DNA from: Cyprinodon diabolis
Taxonomy: Eukaryota > Chordata > Actinopteri > Cyprinodontiformes > Cyprinodontidae
Direction of reading: 5' to 3'
DNA length: 64,000 bases
Assembly: GCA_030533445.1 (NCBI GenBank)
Contig: CM060081.1
Span: forward strand, 34,918,111-34,982,110
Shown: positions 23,096 to 34,700 of the stretch, in pieces
How the letters are laid out: each line of letters begins with the position of its first letter
How positions within the stretch are numbered: the first letter of the stretch is position 1
Position numbers and translations under genes: made by a program
The notes under the pieces: model-generated
What the model was told of the DNA's origin: nothing
What the model saw: only the letters and a program-made list of their open reading frames with translations
The model's database searches: none

Positions 23096-24166
23096 GCAGA
23101 GCAAAAATGTTGTGTATGGCCAAAGTTATTACAATTATAACATCTTACTTCTTGGGCTGAGGACTTTGGAAATTACTTTTTACCACTATTATTGGAAGGA
23201 ATCTGCCTTGAACTAGACATAGTTCTAGCCTGAACCTGACCAGACCCCTGTTCACCCCCATTGGACTTACGTGGTTGGGCATAGTGGGTCTCCCGGGCAA
23301 AACAGGTGCTCTTGCTCCCCTTCCTGGCGGATGTGAACACCTCTGCGAGGCCAGCTGCTTCTTTCGCCGTCTTCGGGTCACACTCCCGTATCCATATCTC
23401 CAACTCTGGATTAACCATCCTCAAAAACTGCTCCAGAATTATCTGCTCAGATATTTCTTGTACAGTAGATTTCTCAGGTTTAACCCATCTTGAAAACAAG
23501 TCTTTCAGTCGTACATAAAGCTCACGTGGCGTCTCACCTGGCTCCACCCTCAGGGATCTGAAGCGGCGTTGATACGTGTCAGCAGTGATCTCATACTTTG
23601 CCAGAATTGCTTCTTTCACTTTGTCATAGTTCTCAGAATCTGCGATATCCATGAGAACATAAGCAGTATGAGCTTTTCCTGTCAAAAGGGGAACGAGACG
23701 CACAGCCCACTCATCTCTGGACCAGCGACACACCTGGGCCATCCTCTCAAATGTTGTCAGGAAATGCTCAATGTCATCATCCGCAGATAAGAGAGGCAAT
23801 TTTGGTTCCATAAGGGACCTGGAACCATGGGGAACCTGGACATCAACAACCTCTGATTCATCTTCATGCACTTCATGTGCTGCGGGGGAAGGTGGTGCTT
23901 CAGGTTTATCAATCACAGTATTTACTAGGAGCTGTAGTTGTTGAAATTGGTGCTGCATGCTTTTCCACCTCTGCTCCTGGCAAGAAAAGTCTCTCCAATT
24001 TCTGGTCTCTATTTGCTTGAGACTGCAACAGAGATTTAACCAACCCCGCCAGTTCCTCCAACCTGTCCACAGGCTTTGCTGCTGCCATAGCCTCCAGATC
24101 AGATGAAGCTGAAGCCCCTTCAGGCTCTTCCTCTTGGTTTGCCTTTTTTCCACCTCTAGTCATCAT
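23096..24166 (-). pseudogene. gag of Gmr1-like element: SCAN-like capsid and CCHC knuckle
   Basis: The likely start is one of two tandem ATGs ending at 24166. A frameshift lies around 23940-23990. The capsid region includes FLTTFERMAQVCRWSRDEWA and, further on, YQRRFRSLRVEPGETPRELY through IILEQFLRMVNPELEIWIRE. That is the pattern of the vertebrate SCAN domain, known to derive from Gmr1-type gag. An in-frame TAA at 23173-23175 separates it from a zinc knuckle C-x2-C-x4-H-x4-C (CYNCNNFGHTQHFC, 23101-23142). Gag forms the retrotransposon particle; this copy is broken. Confidence 0.88.
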
Positions 24167-24183
24167 CTCACTGTAGCATGGAG

Positions 24184-24201
24184 ATCCCACTTCTGACACC
24201 A
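24184..24201 (-). other. Primer-binding site, tRNA-Leu type
   Basis: Two bases inside the 5' LTR the minus strand reads TGGTGTCAGAAGTGGGAT. This is complementary to the 3' end (including CCA) of vertebrate tRNA-Leu(CAA) as I remember it. Confidence 0.75.
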
Positions 24202-24685
24202 ACTGTTAGCAGGCGACCTCTCGGCTGGATTTTCAGTGAGAAAATGAACTTGTCAGGCAGAGTGAAGTTGAGGCATCAACAGGTTTATTTGGCTCCACAG
24301 CATTCAGTCTCCATCAAACACACAATCTCTAGCTTAAATAGACACAGCTGATGGACTAAACCATTTACAAAAAAAAATTAACTCCTCACTTCCATCTAAC
24401 AAATACAGATTTAAATCAAATATCTGCAAACATACACTTAAGGTTTTTTTTTTTTTATAAACATTTGCTGATTTAACTTGCACCCAAACACTAGAGAAAT
24501 CCCACAAACTATGTGCACAACTCCCCCTGTATTTTCCATGGCCTCTCCCAGAACCTATAAATGGTGTCTGGACCCCTGGGGAAGCATTTGTTCAAACACC
24601 CTGGAGAGGACACAGAAAAGACAGGTAAGTCACTTTCTCAGCACCACAACACTTCTTTTGCACTTACTTCTAACAGACTTTACAC

Positions 24686-26399
24686 TAGTGATGGGTTGAT
24701 GAGGCGTCATGAAACGTTTCGACACATTACCAAACTGTATTGATACTGTGTCGATACTGTGTCACTGAATACTGACACCTGCTGGACATTAAAAATCCCT
24801 ACAGGCAACCTAGTTGACAGTCAACTGACACTGATTTGATGACCTATTATATACACTAATATGATGCAATTCATTGTATGATGCATTGTATTATTATTAA
24901 AACATATTTGATATTTTAGACACAGTCAATGAATAATGAGAACCTGCATCATAATGTAATAATCTCTAAGTAAACATGTAGTAAATGAAGATGCTTGTTC
25001 ACTGGTATTTTTTATTCAAAAAAATAAGTTGTTGCAACGTTTTGAAATTCAGTCTGTTGCGCTTTTTTGATATTAGTTCTCCAGCTGTGGAAAACACCCG
25101 CTCACACGGCACAGATGAAGCTGGAGTGCACAAAAATTTTAAGGCCAGGCAGAAGAGGTTTGGATAAACCGTCCTTTGGTTTTTCCAATTTACAAGAGGA
25201 TCCTGGGACCTCGCAATATTGCCCTCTACCATGTATCTCTGCACCTCAAGGATGGCATCAGCTGTAGCACTTTTGGTCTGCCTCCCCACTTCGAGATCAA
25301 AATGTTCCCAAAGGTCATCTTAAAAAAAATTAAAAAAAAGTATTTTAGTACATGATTTACAAGAAACAAAGAAATGATGCTCAATATCATGCCTGAAGTG
25401 GGGGCAGACAGCTGTTGTGAAGATGTTCCCGGCTGGGGCTCATTTGAGCTTCCAACTATTGAGGCACATTCTGTCCGCAGCCTGCTGTACTTCCATTTAC
25501 ACTCGTTCCTGTTCCTCCTCGTACTTTTTGGTCAACAGTTGTTTGATGGTCTGAAAACCACACCAAGTCAAACCAGAAGAAAATCAATATATTTAAAATA
25601 AATTTGATGAATAAACTACCACTTTAGATAATTCCCACACAAACCTTTCTGGTTGGCAAAACATATGAGGGCTCAAGGAGCTGAACCAGCTCCCTGAACC
25701 CTTCATTCTCCACAACAGCGAGGGGCTGGCGGTCCTTTACAATGAAATTAAGCACAGCCTCATCAAGCATCTGCTTCCTGGAAGCTTGATGGTTAAAAAT
25801 GAGAAAGTGTAAATTATTCAGAATTATCAATAAAACAAAGTCAGTAAGTTGTAAAATACCTGTATACCTGAGTTCATCGTGGGTGTATCATGGATTTCAC
25901 TCTCATGCTTGGCCCTATAATGCCTCAGCATTGAGGAGGTGCTGTTATTTAAATATGCAAGCTCTGTTGAGCAATTGCGACATTTAACCTGCAGAAAATA
26001 ACACGAACAGTAAACTAAAGGTCACTTTGAAATGAATTTCTTCTCAGAAAATCAAGTGGAAACTCTGAGAGGAATAGGATGAAACAAGGAAATTAAAACA
26101 AATACCTTATTTTCCGAAATGACATCAAAGTGGTTCGACACAGCAGAAACCTTTCTTTTTGCTTGAGGAAGCTCCATAATTTTTGATGAATTTTATATTC
26201 GCAAAACACGCAAGATTGTTTTGGCAGATGCGCTTCGTTATAAAGGCTTGTCAATCAGTTCGAAACATCGGTCACGTGACCGATACAGGAACTGTCTCGG
26301 TCACGTCACTTTTCCGTAGCGATACACACGTCGACACAGGTTTCGCTCTATGAGACCGACACATGCGCCAACGCATCTGTGTTGCCCGACCCATCACTA
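24686..26399 (-). mobile_element. hAT transposon (Ac-type), internally deleted, nested in the LTR
   Basis: The ends are TAGTGATGGGT... and ...ACCCATCACTA, perfect 11-bp terminal inverted repeats. The 8-bp target duplication ctttacac is at 24678-24685 and 26400-26407. Both features are diagnostic of hAT elements. Length is 1714 bp. The element interrupts the LTR, so it is younger than the retrotransposon. Its transposase gene lacks the central catalytic region, so it could move only with help from another copy. Confidence 0.95.
25002..26177 (-). pseudogene. hAT transposase remnant: BED finger and dimerisation domain
   Basis: Exon 1 (26106-26177) starts MELPQAKRKVSAVSNHF. After a short intron, exon 2 (about 25869-25988) carries the BED zinc finger, with VKCRNC and LRHYRAKH as the CxxC and HxxxxH halves. 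The 25690-25800 segment holds DRQPLAVVENEGFRELV, typical of the region after the BED finger. A short KKYEEEQERV stretch follows near 25530, then the frame breaks. The C-terminal hAT dimerisation domain survives at 25002-25290 (ASSVPCERVFSTAGELISKK). The RNase-H-like catalytic core between them is missing. Confidence 0.88.
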
Positions 26400-26770
26400 C
26401 TTTACACTAACATTTGCTGAAGTTTCTAAACAGTAACCCTTGCTTGCTCTAAACATCAATCCTCTTTTCCACAGACAACCACCCCAATTACTAATGGAGA
26501 GCAGCTGTGGAGAGCCTTGAACAAAAGGCTACATGCTAACTATTAAAATACCCAATAAATATTCAATAAATATTTTAAAAACCTTGTGTGCAAACTGTTC
26601 TTTATGTGCAAATCTATGCTTAAAGTGCAGTGCCTAATAAAGTGTCCTAGTGCTAAGCAAGCTGATTTTTAATAAAGTGCAAAGGGCCCTTTAAAGTGCT
26701 ACAAGCTATTTACATAAAAAGCTATATACATAAAAATAGTCCCAGTAATGAAGACCTCTTCATTACTTGG

Positions 26771-27829
26771 TTTTAAGCACAGTTGAATTTTTTGTGATCT
26801 TTAACCCAAACTCATACCCATATTTGCAAGCAATTCAAGTAAAAACAAACACCATTGTTAACTTTTCTTAAAAGTACTGTATATGTTTATTTAAAAGCCC
26901 AAATGTGAATGCCTAAAATTGTGAAATATCTCATTAAGAAAAATACGAGAAAGTTCACGTTAAACATTGCTATTCTTATTGAGATTTTAAATTATGATTA
27001 TGAGATACAAGTGATGCATTTTATTATACGTATTAATTTCACAGTTTCTGAAATCCGTTAAATATCATTAAGACCGACTATTGTTCAAATAGATATCAGG
27101 ATACACTGTTTTTTTTAACATCCATTTGGTTTGTTTATTCTGTGACCTAGTTTTTAGGGTTAGAGCAAAGACTAGGAGGAGCCTCCTCACTCTATACAAA
27201 CCCACATTTGGAGATATGCAACAGCCCAATCTGACATTACAAAACCACTGCCACAGCATTAAATTAAAAAAGTTAAGATGTTAACTTGTGCTGTATGATA
27301 GTATTCATTTCAGGGAATTGTGTTATTTTTCCATAATACACGTAAGTTAATTATCTAATTAATATATTTTTTTTAAACTTAAGATTAACTTAAGATTAAG
27401 AGTATTCATTTACCTGGTAATTAAGTTGCATAATTATTTCCACTTGTTTAGAACATTGCAGTTTTACCCAAAATCCCTAACATATTTTATAAAATGTTCA
27501 ATTTAGGCTCAAAATTATTTAAAGCCCTGAAAAATATACAATTATGTATTTGTATATTTTACAAATAAGTATTTTTCCTATTAGTAAAATGACATAATTA
27601 CCATAAGCACCTCTCAGAAATGGATAACGAATGAAAATATATAAATAAGAAAAACCCCTGCATATAATCCCCAAGTCTTGAATTTTAATTAAATTGGCCT
27701 TTTCAAAACATTAACTGTAGCGAACATAAATTTGTATTAAATAATTGGAATCTAAACATAATAATTTAAGCTTAATGTATATCTTAACTATAAATGTTGT
27801 GTAACTTATAATGGTCATAGATATCATAA
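26771..27829. other. Intergenic, nothing recognised
   Basis: Very AT-rich sequence between the retrotransposon and the next solo LTR. No coding or structured signal. Confidence 0.4.
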
Positions 27830-27834
27830 GGTTG

Positions 27835-28295
27835 TGTTAATGTTGGGTGGAAGTTGATTGAGAGCCAGCCTAAAAGCAAAGATGAGGAGGCAGAGACGAG
27901 TTCTTGCAGATTTAATGGATGTAGATGGCAACAGAAAGACAAATTCTGGAACAATAAACAACTAATCAAAATCAGGAGATGCCAGGGAGAAACACACCTG
28001 AGGATCAAAGCAATGAGAAGAAACCAGCACTGACGAACTGCACAGAAAGAGTATATACAAGAGACAGAACAAAGAATGGGCTAATCAGCTAATAGGGAGC
28101 AGGTGTGGATAGAAGCAACTAGAAGAGAGCTAGGGGACAGGCACAAGAGAGCAACAGAGAGCAACACAAAAAACACAACACTGCTTAAATATAAATAGAA
28201 AAGAAATAAAATAACACATAATGGAAAAGAAACAATTATTAATAAAATTGTCAAACTCAAAAAGAAAAAAGTCCACAAAGGGCAGGATTATGACA
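27835..28295 (-). mobile_element. Solo LTR flanked by 5-bp duplication ggttg
   Basis: The segment starts tgttaatg and ends ttatgaca, giving TG...CA borders, and is flanked exactly by ggttg at 27830-27834 and 28296-28300. Read on the minus strand it has a TATA-like tgtatatactc mid-way and a cattaaat polyadenylation-like site near its end, hence the strand. No internal region is present. A 5-bp duplication is typical of Ty3/Gypsy or retrovirus-like integrases. No second copy is in the window. Confidence 0.8.
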
Positions 28296-28494
28296 GGTTG
28301 TTGACTTTTTTGCTTTGTAGACTTAAGCCACAATGACACTCTGCTTGTGTGAACTAATTTGAAGAAAAAAAAAAGAAATCTTTATTTTTCACCTAAAGAA
28401 TCATCTTTATTCTTTTGTATTTTTGTAAATTCTATTTTTGGTATGCTGATGAAGGTTCTCAGTCATCCAGGTCATAGTCATTCCGTAAAAATTC

Positions 28495-28598
28495 AAAAAA
28501 TATCCACTGGACTTGGTTTTTCAAGATTTGAAGAAGCTTCCTGGAGAGGTTGCGAAACGTCTTCAAATCTTGAAAACCAAGTCCAGTGGATATTTTTT
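28495..28598. repeat. 40-bp near-perfect inverted repeat (hairpin) with 25-nt loop
   Basis: The left arm 28495-28534 and right arm 28560-28598 are inverse complements apart from one missing A. The core word is tatccactggacttgg. The loop is agcttcctggagaggttgcg plus five bases. Sequences with 'agaggttgcgaaacgtcttcaa' recur in fish genomes as I recall. This may be the end of a transposon that folds back. Confidence 0.85.
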
Positions 28599-28619
28599 GT
28601 ATTTTTGGTATGTTCAACA

Positions 28620-29627
28620 TCAGACAACCCATTCAGTGTTGAAAACCTAACATAGGATGTTGCCTAAAACCCATAAACAAAAGTCACAGTGGTTGTGACA
28701 AGAACAAAACCAGGCTTACTTTTACATATGCAGCTTTTAGCGTAGGTGTACATGGGGATCGAAGTAAACTGAAATAGCTATAATCAGATAATTCTGATAA
28801 TAAATAAACACTCGGTTTCAGAATATTTGCATGAGATAGAAGATTAAAAGCTTAAAAAAATTTTTTTTTTTGACCAACACTATATCTATAACCCTTGAAA
28901 GTCTATACTATCAGTCTGTACTAAACTATTATAAAGAGTGGGTTTATGTCAAAATGTACTTTACTAAATGAACAGTTAACTTTTTTACACAGAAAAATAA
29001 AATTAAAGTCAGGTGTATTTAATTAAATGCTTATACAATTATTGAATTGTTATATGTTCATGTATGCAGTGTTTAATGTTTAGGTAGGCCAGTGTAGGTA
29101 CTGTACATCACACGACATTTAAAGTAGCCCTCTTTTTCATTATCAGCCCTCGTAGTGTTTTAAAAGATTGTTGTCTGATACAGTTACAAAACAAAACACC
29201 GCACTAAACCTCAGCTAGTTTCATTGCTGAATCTGTGACCTTAAATAGCAAAACGAGACTTATTACTATCACCTGAGGATAACCTTGTTGAGCAACGTGG
29301 CTCCTGCACAGATCTTGACTTCACTGCAAATTACCATTACCTGGCCACTGGTATTTCTACTGGTCAAAAACTGAATCAGATCTCATGGGGAAAAACATAA
29401 AATCAAACTGACAGCAGGAGTAAGGGAGGTTAGCTCTCATATTCGTGGGAGTCTTTTAACATGAAACTAAAATCTGGGGCAACCCAAAGATCATGCACTT
29501 CAAGACTTTAGATACAATGAATGTGAAGAGACCGTGAGCTAATCGGGTCTTTCTTCACTTGCTGTAATTAAATATTAGTATCTTTTCAAAGGTTCTTGCA
29601 AGTGGAATGAGAATTTGAATAGTAGTT

Positions 29628-29695
<68 letters not shown>

Positions 29696-31020
29696 TGAGA
29701 TGGTGATAAAGGTCATCGGTGCAGTGGAATGTTCCCGGAACTGACCTTTTTAAAGATCTAAAGATAATAAATAGCACAATTGTTGTGGCAGGTTTCAGGA
29801 ACATTCAATGAAACATGTCATGAAGTTGTGGTCATGTACTTTAAAGATTAATTACAATAATGATCTGCTCCATTTAAGCTGCACAAAAGTGTAGCCTATT
29901 AAAAAAAGTACAGAGTGTTAGAGAGCGGAGCTTGGAAAAAAAAAAATACAGTATAGAATATGAAGTCTTTGAAGTGGCTTTTTTTTTCTCCTGTGAACAT
30001 TTTGTGAATCAGAAGCTGCACGCGTTTCTAAATTCCTTGCCATCTGTGTAAATGTGATACCTCTTCTTAGTACAATGAACTGAAAATGGAAACTGTGTTT
30101 CATATAATCCCCAAATCCATCCAACTCTCACATCCTATCATGCAAATTTGGTGCAGTTTGAAGGGAATCCAGTATCTCAACCATATGCATGAGCCACGCA
30201 AAAGATACAACTATTTATTATGCATACTTTGCAGTCAGCTTATGGTAATGAGGTATTAAATTAGTACTGGACATTATTTCTTTTCCATATTATTTCTGTT
30301 GAAAGCAATTTTGTAAAAGTTACAAAACTAAAAAAAAAAGGATGAACATGTCCCACTTTGCTGGTGGGCTATACCTGTATTTCTTCTTGATTAAAATAAT
30401 TCTGTCATGCTTTCATATCAGTGTACTAATTTCTACTAGACCTCTATGCACAGGGAAATGTTGAAATGCAGCCATTTGCTTACATTTTTATAAATCTTTG
30501 CTTCGCTATGTACTTAAAAATTATTTTTAGCTTTTGTGTATAACGTTTGTGTAATATTTTCTATGAAGTTACAGCAAAAGACAGAATGGATGTTTTCTTG
30601 AAAACTGTCCATTTAGACTATGTTTATCATGTTTTTATTGAGGTCAGTTTTAAACCCAGTACAGGTAGATATTCAAATGTTTTAAACTTGTATTCTTCAA
30701 GTTTATTAGAAATTGTCTGTGCTCTTATTCTGGCTACTTACTTTTAAATTGGCTTATGATATGAGTTATAATTAACTGAGCACATCTGCTCTTTTTTGCC
30801 TTCAACGCACAAAACAGTAAAACTGGTGAAAAAAAAGTTTTATATTCAATTTATACTTTTACCTTTAAATATAGAGATAGATGGTATTAATATTAGATCC
30901 TTCAAAAAACACACACATACACTTTGCAATGTTTTTCCTTTGACTTTCACTCATTTCTAATAATTTTTTTTCAGCTTAACCATCTAAAAAACTAAAATCA
31001 GTTCACAAATTAGTGCTCAT
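28620..31020. other. Intergenic; contains a (TA)n tract
   Basis: No gene signal. A pure (TA)n microsatellite of about 29 units occupies 29633-29691. The remainder is AT-rich unique-looking sequence. Confidence 0.5.
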
Positions 31021-31179
31021 AATGACCCCTAACCCTAAAAGAGCAACACCTCTGATGGGATCAAGGCATTGGGCCTCAGAGGAAGCAGTCGGTTCCCGCA
31101 ACATGCTGTTTTTTTCCTCAGAAAATGAAACACACAATGTATAAAATACAAGAAGACACACATTTTTGTCCTTCTATAT

Positions 31180-31335
31180 GTCGTGAAGATCCTGTATTGA
31201 CTTGTGTTTACTTTAATTTCAGTCATTTCCAAACCTGTCGTTGCACTAAACCTGACAATAACCCTAAGCATAGCCATTACCAGTGCATAACCCGCCCTAA
31301 CCCTACACCAAACCCAATTCACACCTTAGCCTGAA
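31180..31335 (+). repeat. Dispersed 'ccctaaccct' repeat, copy A
   Basis: Aligns with 31568-31735: 'gttgactt..tttac', 'ttcagtcatttc', 'ctgacaataaccctaa', 'tagcca.tacc.gtgcata'. The block is a degenerate, C-rich-strand repeat containing telomere-like ccctaa words, but it is not a telomeric array. Confidence 0.65.
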
Positions 31336-31567
31336 ACCTAACTGTTGGCAAAATAAGAAATGAGTGCCTGGTAAATGTCTTCACTTTTGTACAAACAGTC
31401 CCCAATTTGATTGCAAAATAGGAAAAATGGCCCTCACTCTGATGCCAAAAAGGAGCACAAAAACAAGCATACGTTACATCCCGTAATTCTTATGGGGACT
31501 TTCCGTTGACCTCCATTTTTTTTCCATTTACACACACCCAAACCATTATCACTGTATAACTTGCTAC

Positions 31568-31735
31568 AGTACATGTAGTAAGGACCATGTGTTGACTTTC
31601 TTTTACTTCCATTGATTTTCAGTCATTTTCAGCTCTTTTTATGATCTAACCTTGACAATAACCCTAAATCTAGCCACTACCGGTGCATACCTTACCCAAA
31701 CCTAAACTAAACTCAAATTTAAAAATCAACAATTA
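31568..31735 (+). repeat. Dispersed 'ccctaaccct' repeat, copy B
   Basis: Second copy, about 390 bp downstream of copy A and in the same orientation. A third, interrupted copy is at 15697. Confidence 0.65.
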
Positions 31736-31739
31736 AAAT

Positions 31740-34700
31740 GTAAGCCTGCTAAGTCTAAAAACACCAATGGAAAAGGCCTAATATTTAACATGCATCAAAA
31801 AAGTGACTGTTCACACCATTCCTAATGTTAAATTAAATAATGTTGAATAGAATCCTGGACATAAAGTACACCTGCTTATGTTCTATCATCTGTATCAATA
31901 AAGAAGCAGTAGAGTAAACATTCTTTCCGATTTTGCTTGAAACACACCTATGGTGTCTTTGTTTTGTATAAAAAGCAGAAGTACAGTATCAACATAAAGG
32001 AACCCTTCATAGGTAAAACCAACTAACTTCTTAACACAAAAAGTGTTACCTTGTTAAACTGTTATGTAGAAAAACATAGAAGTGTGATTTCTGTAAGTTT
32101 CATTTTCACCTCTCTTTTTTTTATGAGATGTGAATAAAAGGGGTGTTTCCCTTAAAACACGAGCATCAAACCTTTCGTTCCTGAATTTGTCGCTTTTGAA
32201 ATTCCGATTACAAATCAAAAGTTATTTTTTCTCCATAGTAAGCTATGTAATTTGAGTGCAATTATTAGCTTGAACACATGCACTAATGTTATTGTGGTTT
32301 ATAGATCCAGGTTTTGCACAGTGTGAAGCCACTCCTTGTTCTATTTTATTGCATCAATCTACAAAATGTGAGAAAACACCCACATGCGCTCTTTAGTGCC
32401 CATAACGTGTTTTTTTATCACCAGTAAAATCAACTGCCCTGAAAGATGCTGCTTCTCACGATACCCACACAATGCAAATCAGTGCAATGCAATTCTTAGA
32501 ATCTCAATGCCATGCACTGACTTTATAAATGATGCGACATCTAATTCGTCTCTAAACAACAATAGATTTTTTTTATTGTAAATTGTCTAATTTGAGGGAA
32601 TACATCTTTAAATGGTTGCAATGGTTAGGATTTTTGCTTATGAGAATATTTAGGTGTCAGATGAGGAAGGGCTAGCCTAACTGTAAAGAAGATAAGTGTA
32701 AGTGGATATAGCACAATGTAAGTGGTGACACTCATTACTCCCTCTGCAGCCAAGAGTAATTAAGAATGCGATACATTAGTAATTTTTCACATTAATCTCA
32801 TTGTATTCTGTCAGATTAAATTTGGAGACTAATAAACATTTTTACGACTAATTAATCTTTAACATCTCGTCAACTCCTCTTTCTCCTTTGATTTTAATTG
32901 GTCAAAATAATCATGCAAAAGCTAATTAGCATAGTTAGATGTACTGTAAAGCCACGCTGGGCCCGTTAGGGGATTCAAAAGGCTTTTGTCTTTGATTTAA
33001 ACAGAAATTTATTCAAGGGTGGAGAACACATCATGCTAAAGCAAAGTGAAACACAATACAAAAGAGTGTGTTCTTTTGTTATGGTTTTTACAGGAGTGAC
33101 AGTCATATTCATTCAAAAAACCACTCTGCAGTGCAAGTATAGGAAGATGGCTGACTGTGGCTGCCACATAGATCCATTTAACGTCCTGAAGACATAAATG
33201 TCCTTCACTGATGCTTTGAAAAATACTGGGGCATGCAAACATATAGAATGAATAGATTTTCATATTTCAAACACACACATTTTGGTTGTGATTTTAATTA
33301 TCAGTGCTGACGTGTCATGCTGAAAAAAACAAACCTTTTCTTTAAAAAAAAACAAAGGGAAATTAAAAAAAATAATGATTCTTATGCAAAAAAAACTAAT
33401 GCATACAATTAATAGGGATTTGGTGGGTCATCTACAGATAAACACATATTGCATGTGAATGAATAACAGGTGTAAAACTTCATAATTAATCATAAAAACA
33501 TTCATAATTATCAGTTTTCTCTGAAAAACCTTAATCTGCGAAATATTGTCAGATTTAAAGCTAAATTAAGCTTTAAACAGCTGTATTTACCAGGATAGGC
33601 TAATTATTTAATATTACAAAACTATTCTTCATACAGAGGCCATAATGTCTTCTTGAAGGTGCAGTTCTTTTAGTTAGTTGATTTGCCCACATTTTAAAAT
33701 CCTTTTTGTTTATTCTTTTATTTCAGTCTCTATGTAATTTAAGTCTCTATGGGCTTTATTAACCCAAAAATGAACAAAATCCAAAAGAATGCAAAAATCA
33801 ACTGGCACATAAAAGAGCTCAACTGAATCTAACAACACTTAACAAACAAAGCAAACTTGCCAAAGGAAAACTGAGCACACAATGACACAGAGGGTAGCAT
33901 ATAAAGTCGTTTGGCCAAGCCAAAAAACAAACACAGGGGAAAACAAGATGGCTGACAATTAGTTAATAAACTAACAATTAGTTAATAAACTAACTAAACC
34001 CAAATCCCCCCCATAGCTCAGTGTTACATGGCAGGGCTTGGTAGTGTCCAGTTTTAAGCCTTTTCAGTCCATTGCCACACTTAATGATGGTGAGATAAGG
34101 CCTCATGAGGCATTGAACTGTTTTGGCTGATTGTTTCAACGATCCCCACAGTTCATGAAGCTTCATGTGAACATGTAACCACCTACTGGTGGAGTGAATA
34201 ACTATAGTTAGTAATATAATCTGTGATTTTCTTGTTTTTTTCCTATCTAAGTTCCTTTGAAATTGTTAATGATTTTTCATGTCATAAAACTTTGAAACCT
34301 TTTTCTGCCATTTTAGTGAAATACTGTATGCTCAAACAGACAGTGAAAGTGTTTGTGCAAATTGGGCAGTTTAGAGCAAAATGAATAGTGTTGGTCAATT
34401 TTATTCAAACATTATGGTTTTTCCACAGTTTTTGGTTTTAATCAGGTTAGAAGTTATGTGTTCAACCAATCTTTTGGTTAAACCAACCAATTTAATTTGG
34501 CAGTGTTTTTACCCAATCTATAGTTGTACTAGGGCAAACTACAAATTAGTCGCATTAGCGAAAATACTTGTTGTGCTTTATTGCAACTTTCAAAAGTCTG
34601 AGGTGACATTCAAACCAACAACCCCAGGAGTGGAAGTACATGGTTTTTTTTTTACAGCTGACGCCACTATCATAGTAACTAACTCATTAAAAAGCAATAA

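Larger units (their letters stand above)
19088..26767 (-). mobile_element. Gmr1-like Ty3/Gypsy LTR retrotransposon, decayed, with nested hAT
   Basis: Full-length element read right to left. In order it contains a 5' LTR (24204-26767, split by an hAT), a tRNA-Leu-type primer-binding site, gag, a protease remnant, integrase, reverse transcriptase, RNase H, a polypurine tract and the 3' LTR (19088-19930). Integrase precedes reverse transcriptase. That is the reverse of normal Ty3/Gypsy order and is known for the Gmr1 group of deuterostome elements. The two LTRs are about 843 bp and differ at only about a dozen positions, so insertion was fairly recent. A possible 4-bp target duplication, ttgg, is at 19083-19086 and 26767-26770; boundaries are uncertain by 1-2 bp. 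At least four frameshifts, one nonsense codon, a deletion in protease and a reverse-transcriptase active-site change make this copy non-functional. Confidence 0.93.
24204..26767 (-). repeat. 5' LTR of the Gmr1-like element, interrupted
   Basis: Left part 24204-24685 and right part 26400-26767 are continuous with the other LTR once the hAT insertion and one copy of its 8-bp duplication are removed. Confidence 0.92.

Noticed and set aside
31020..31335. Interstitial telomere
   Set aside because: Only scattered ccctaa words in a degenerate dispersed repeat; no tandem (ccctaa)n array.
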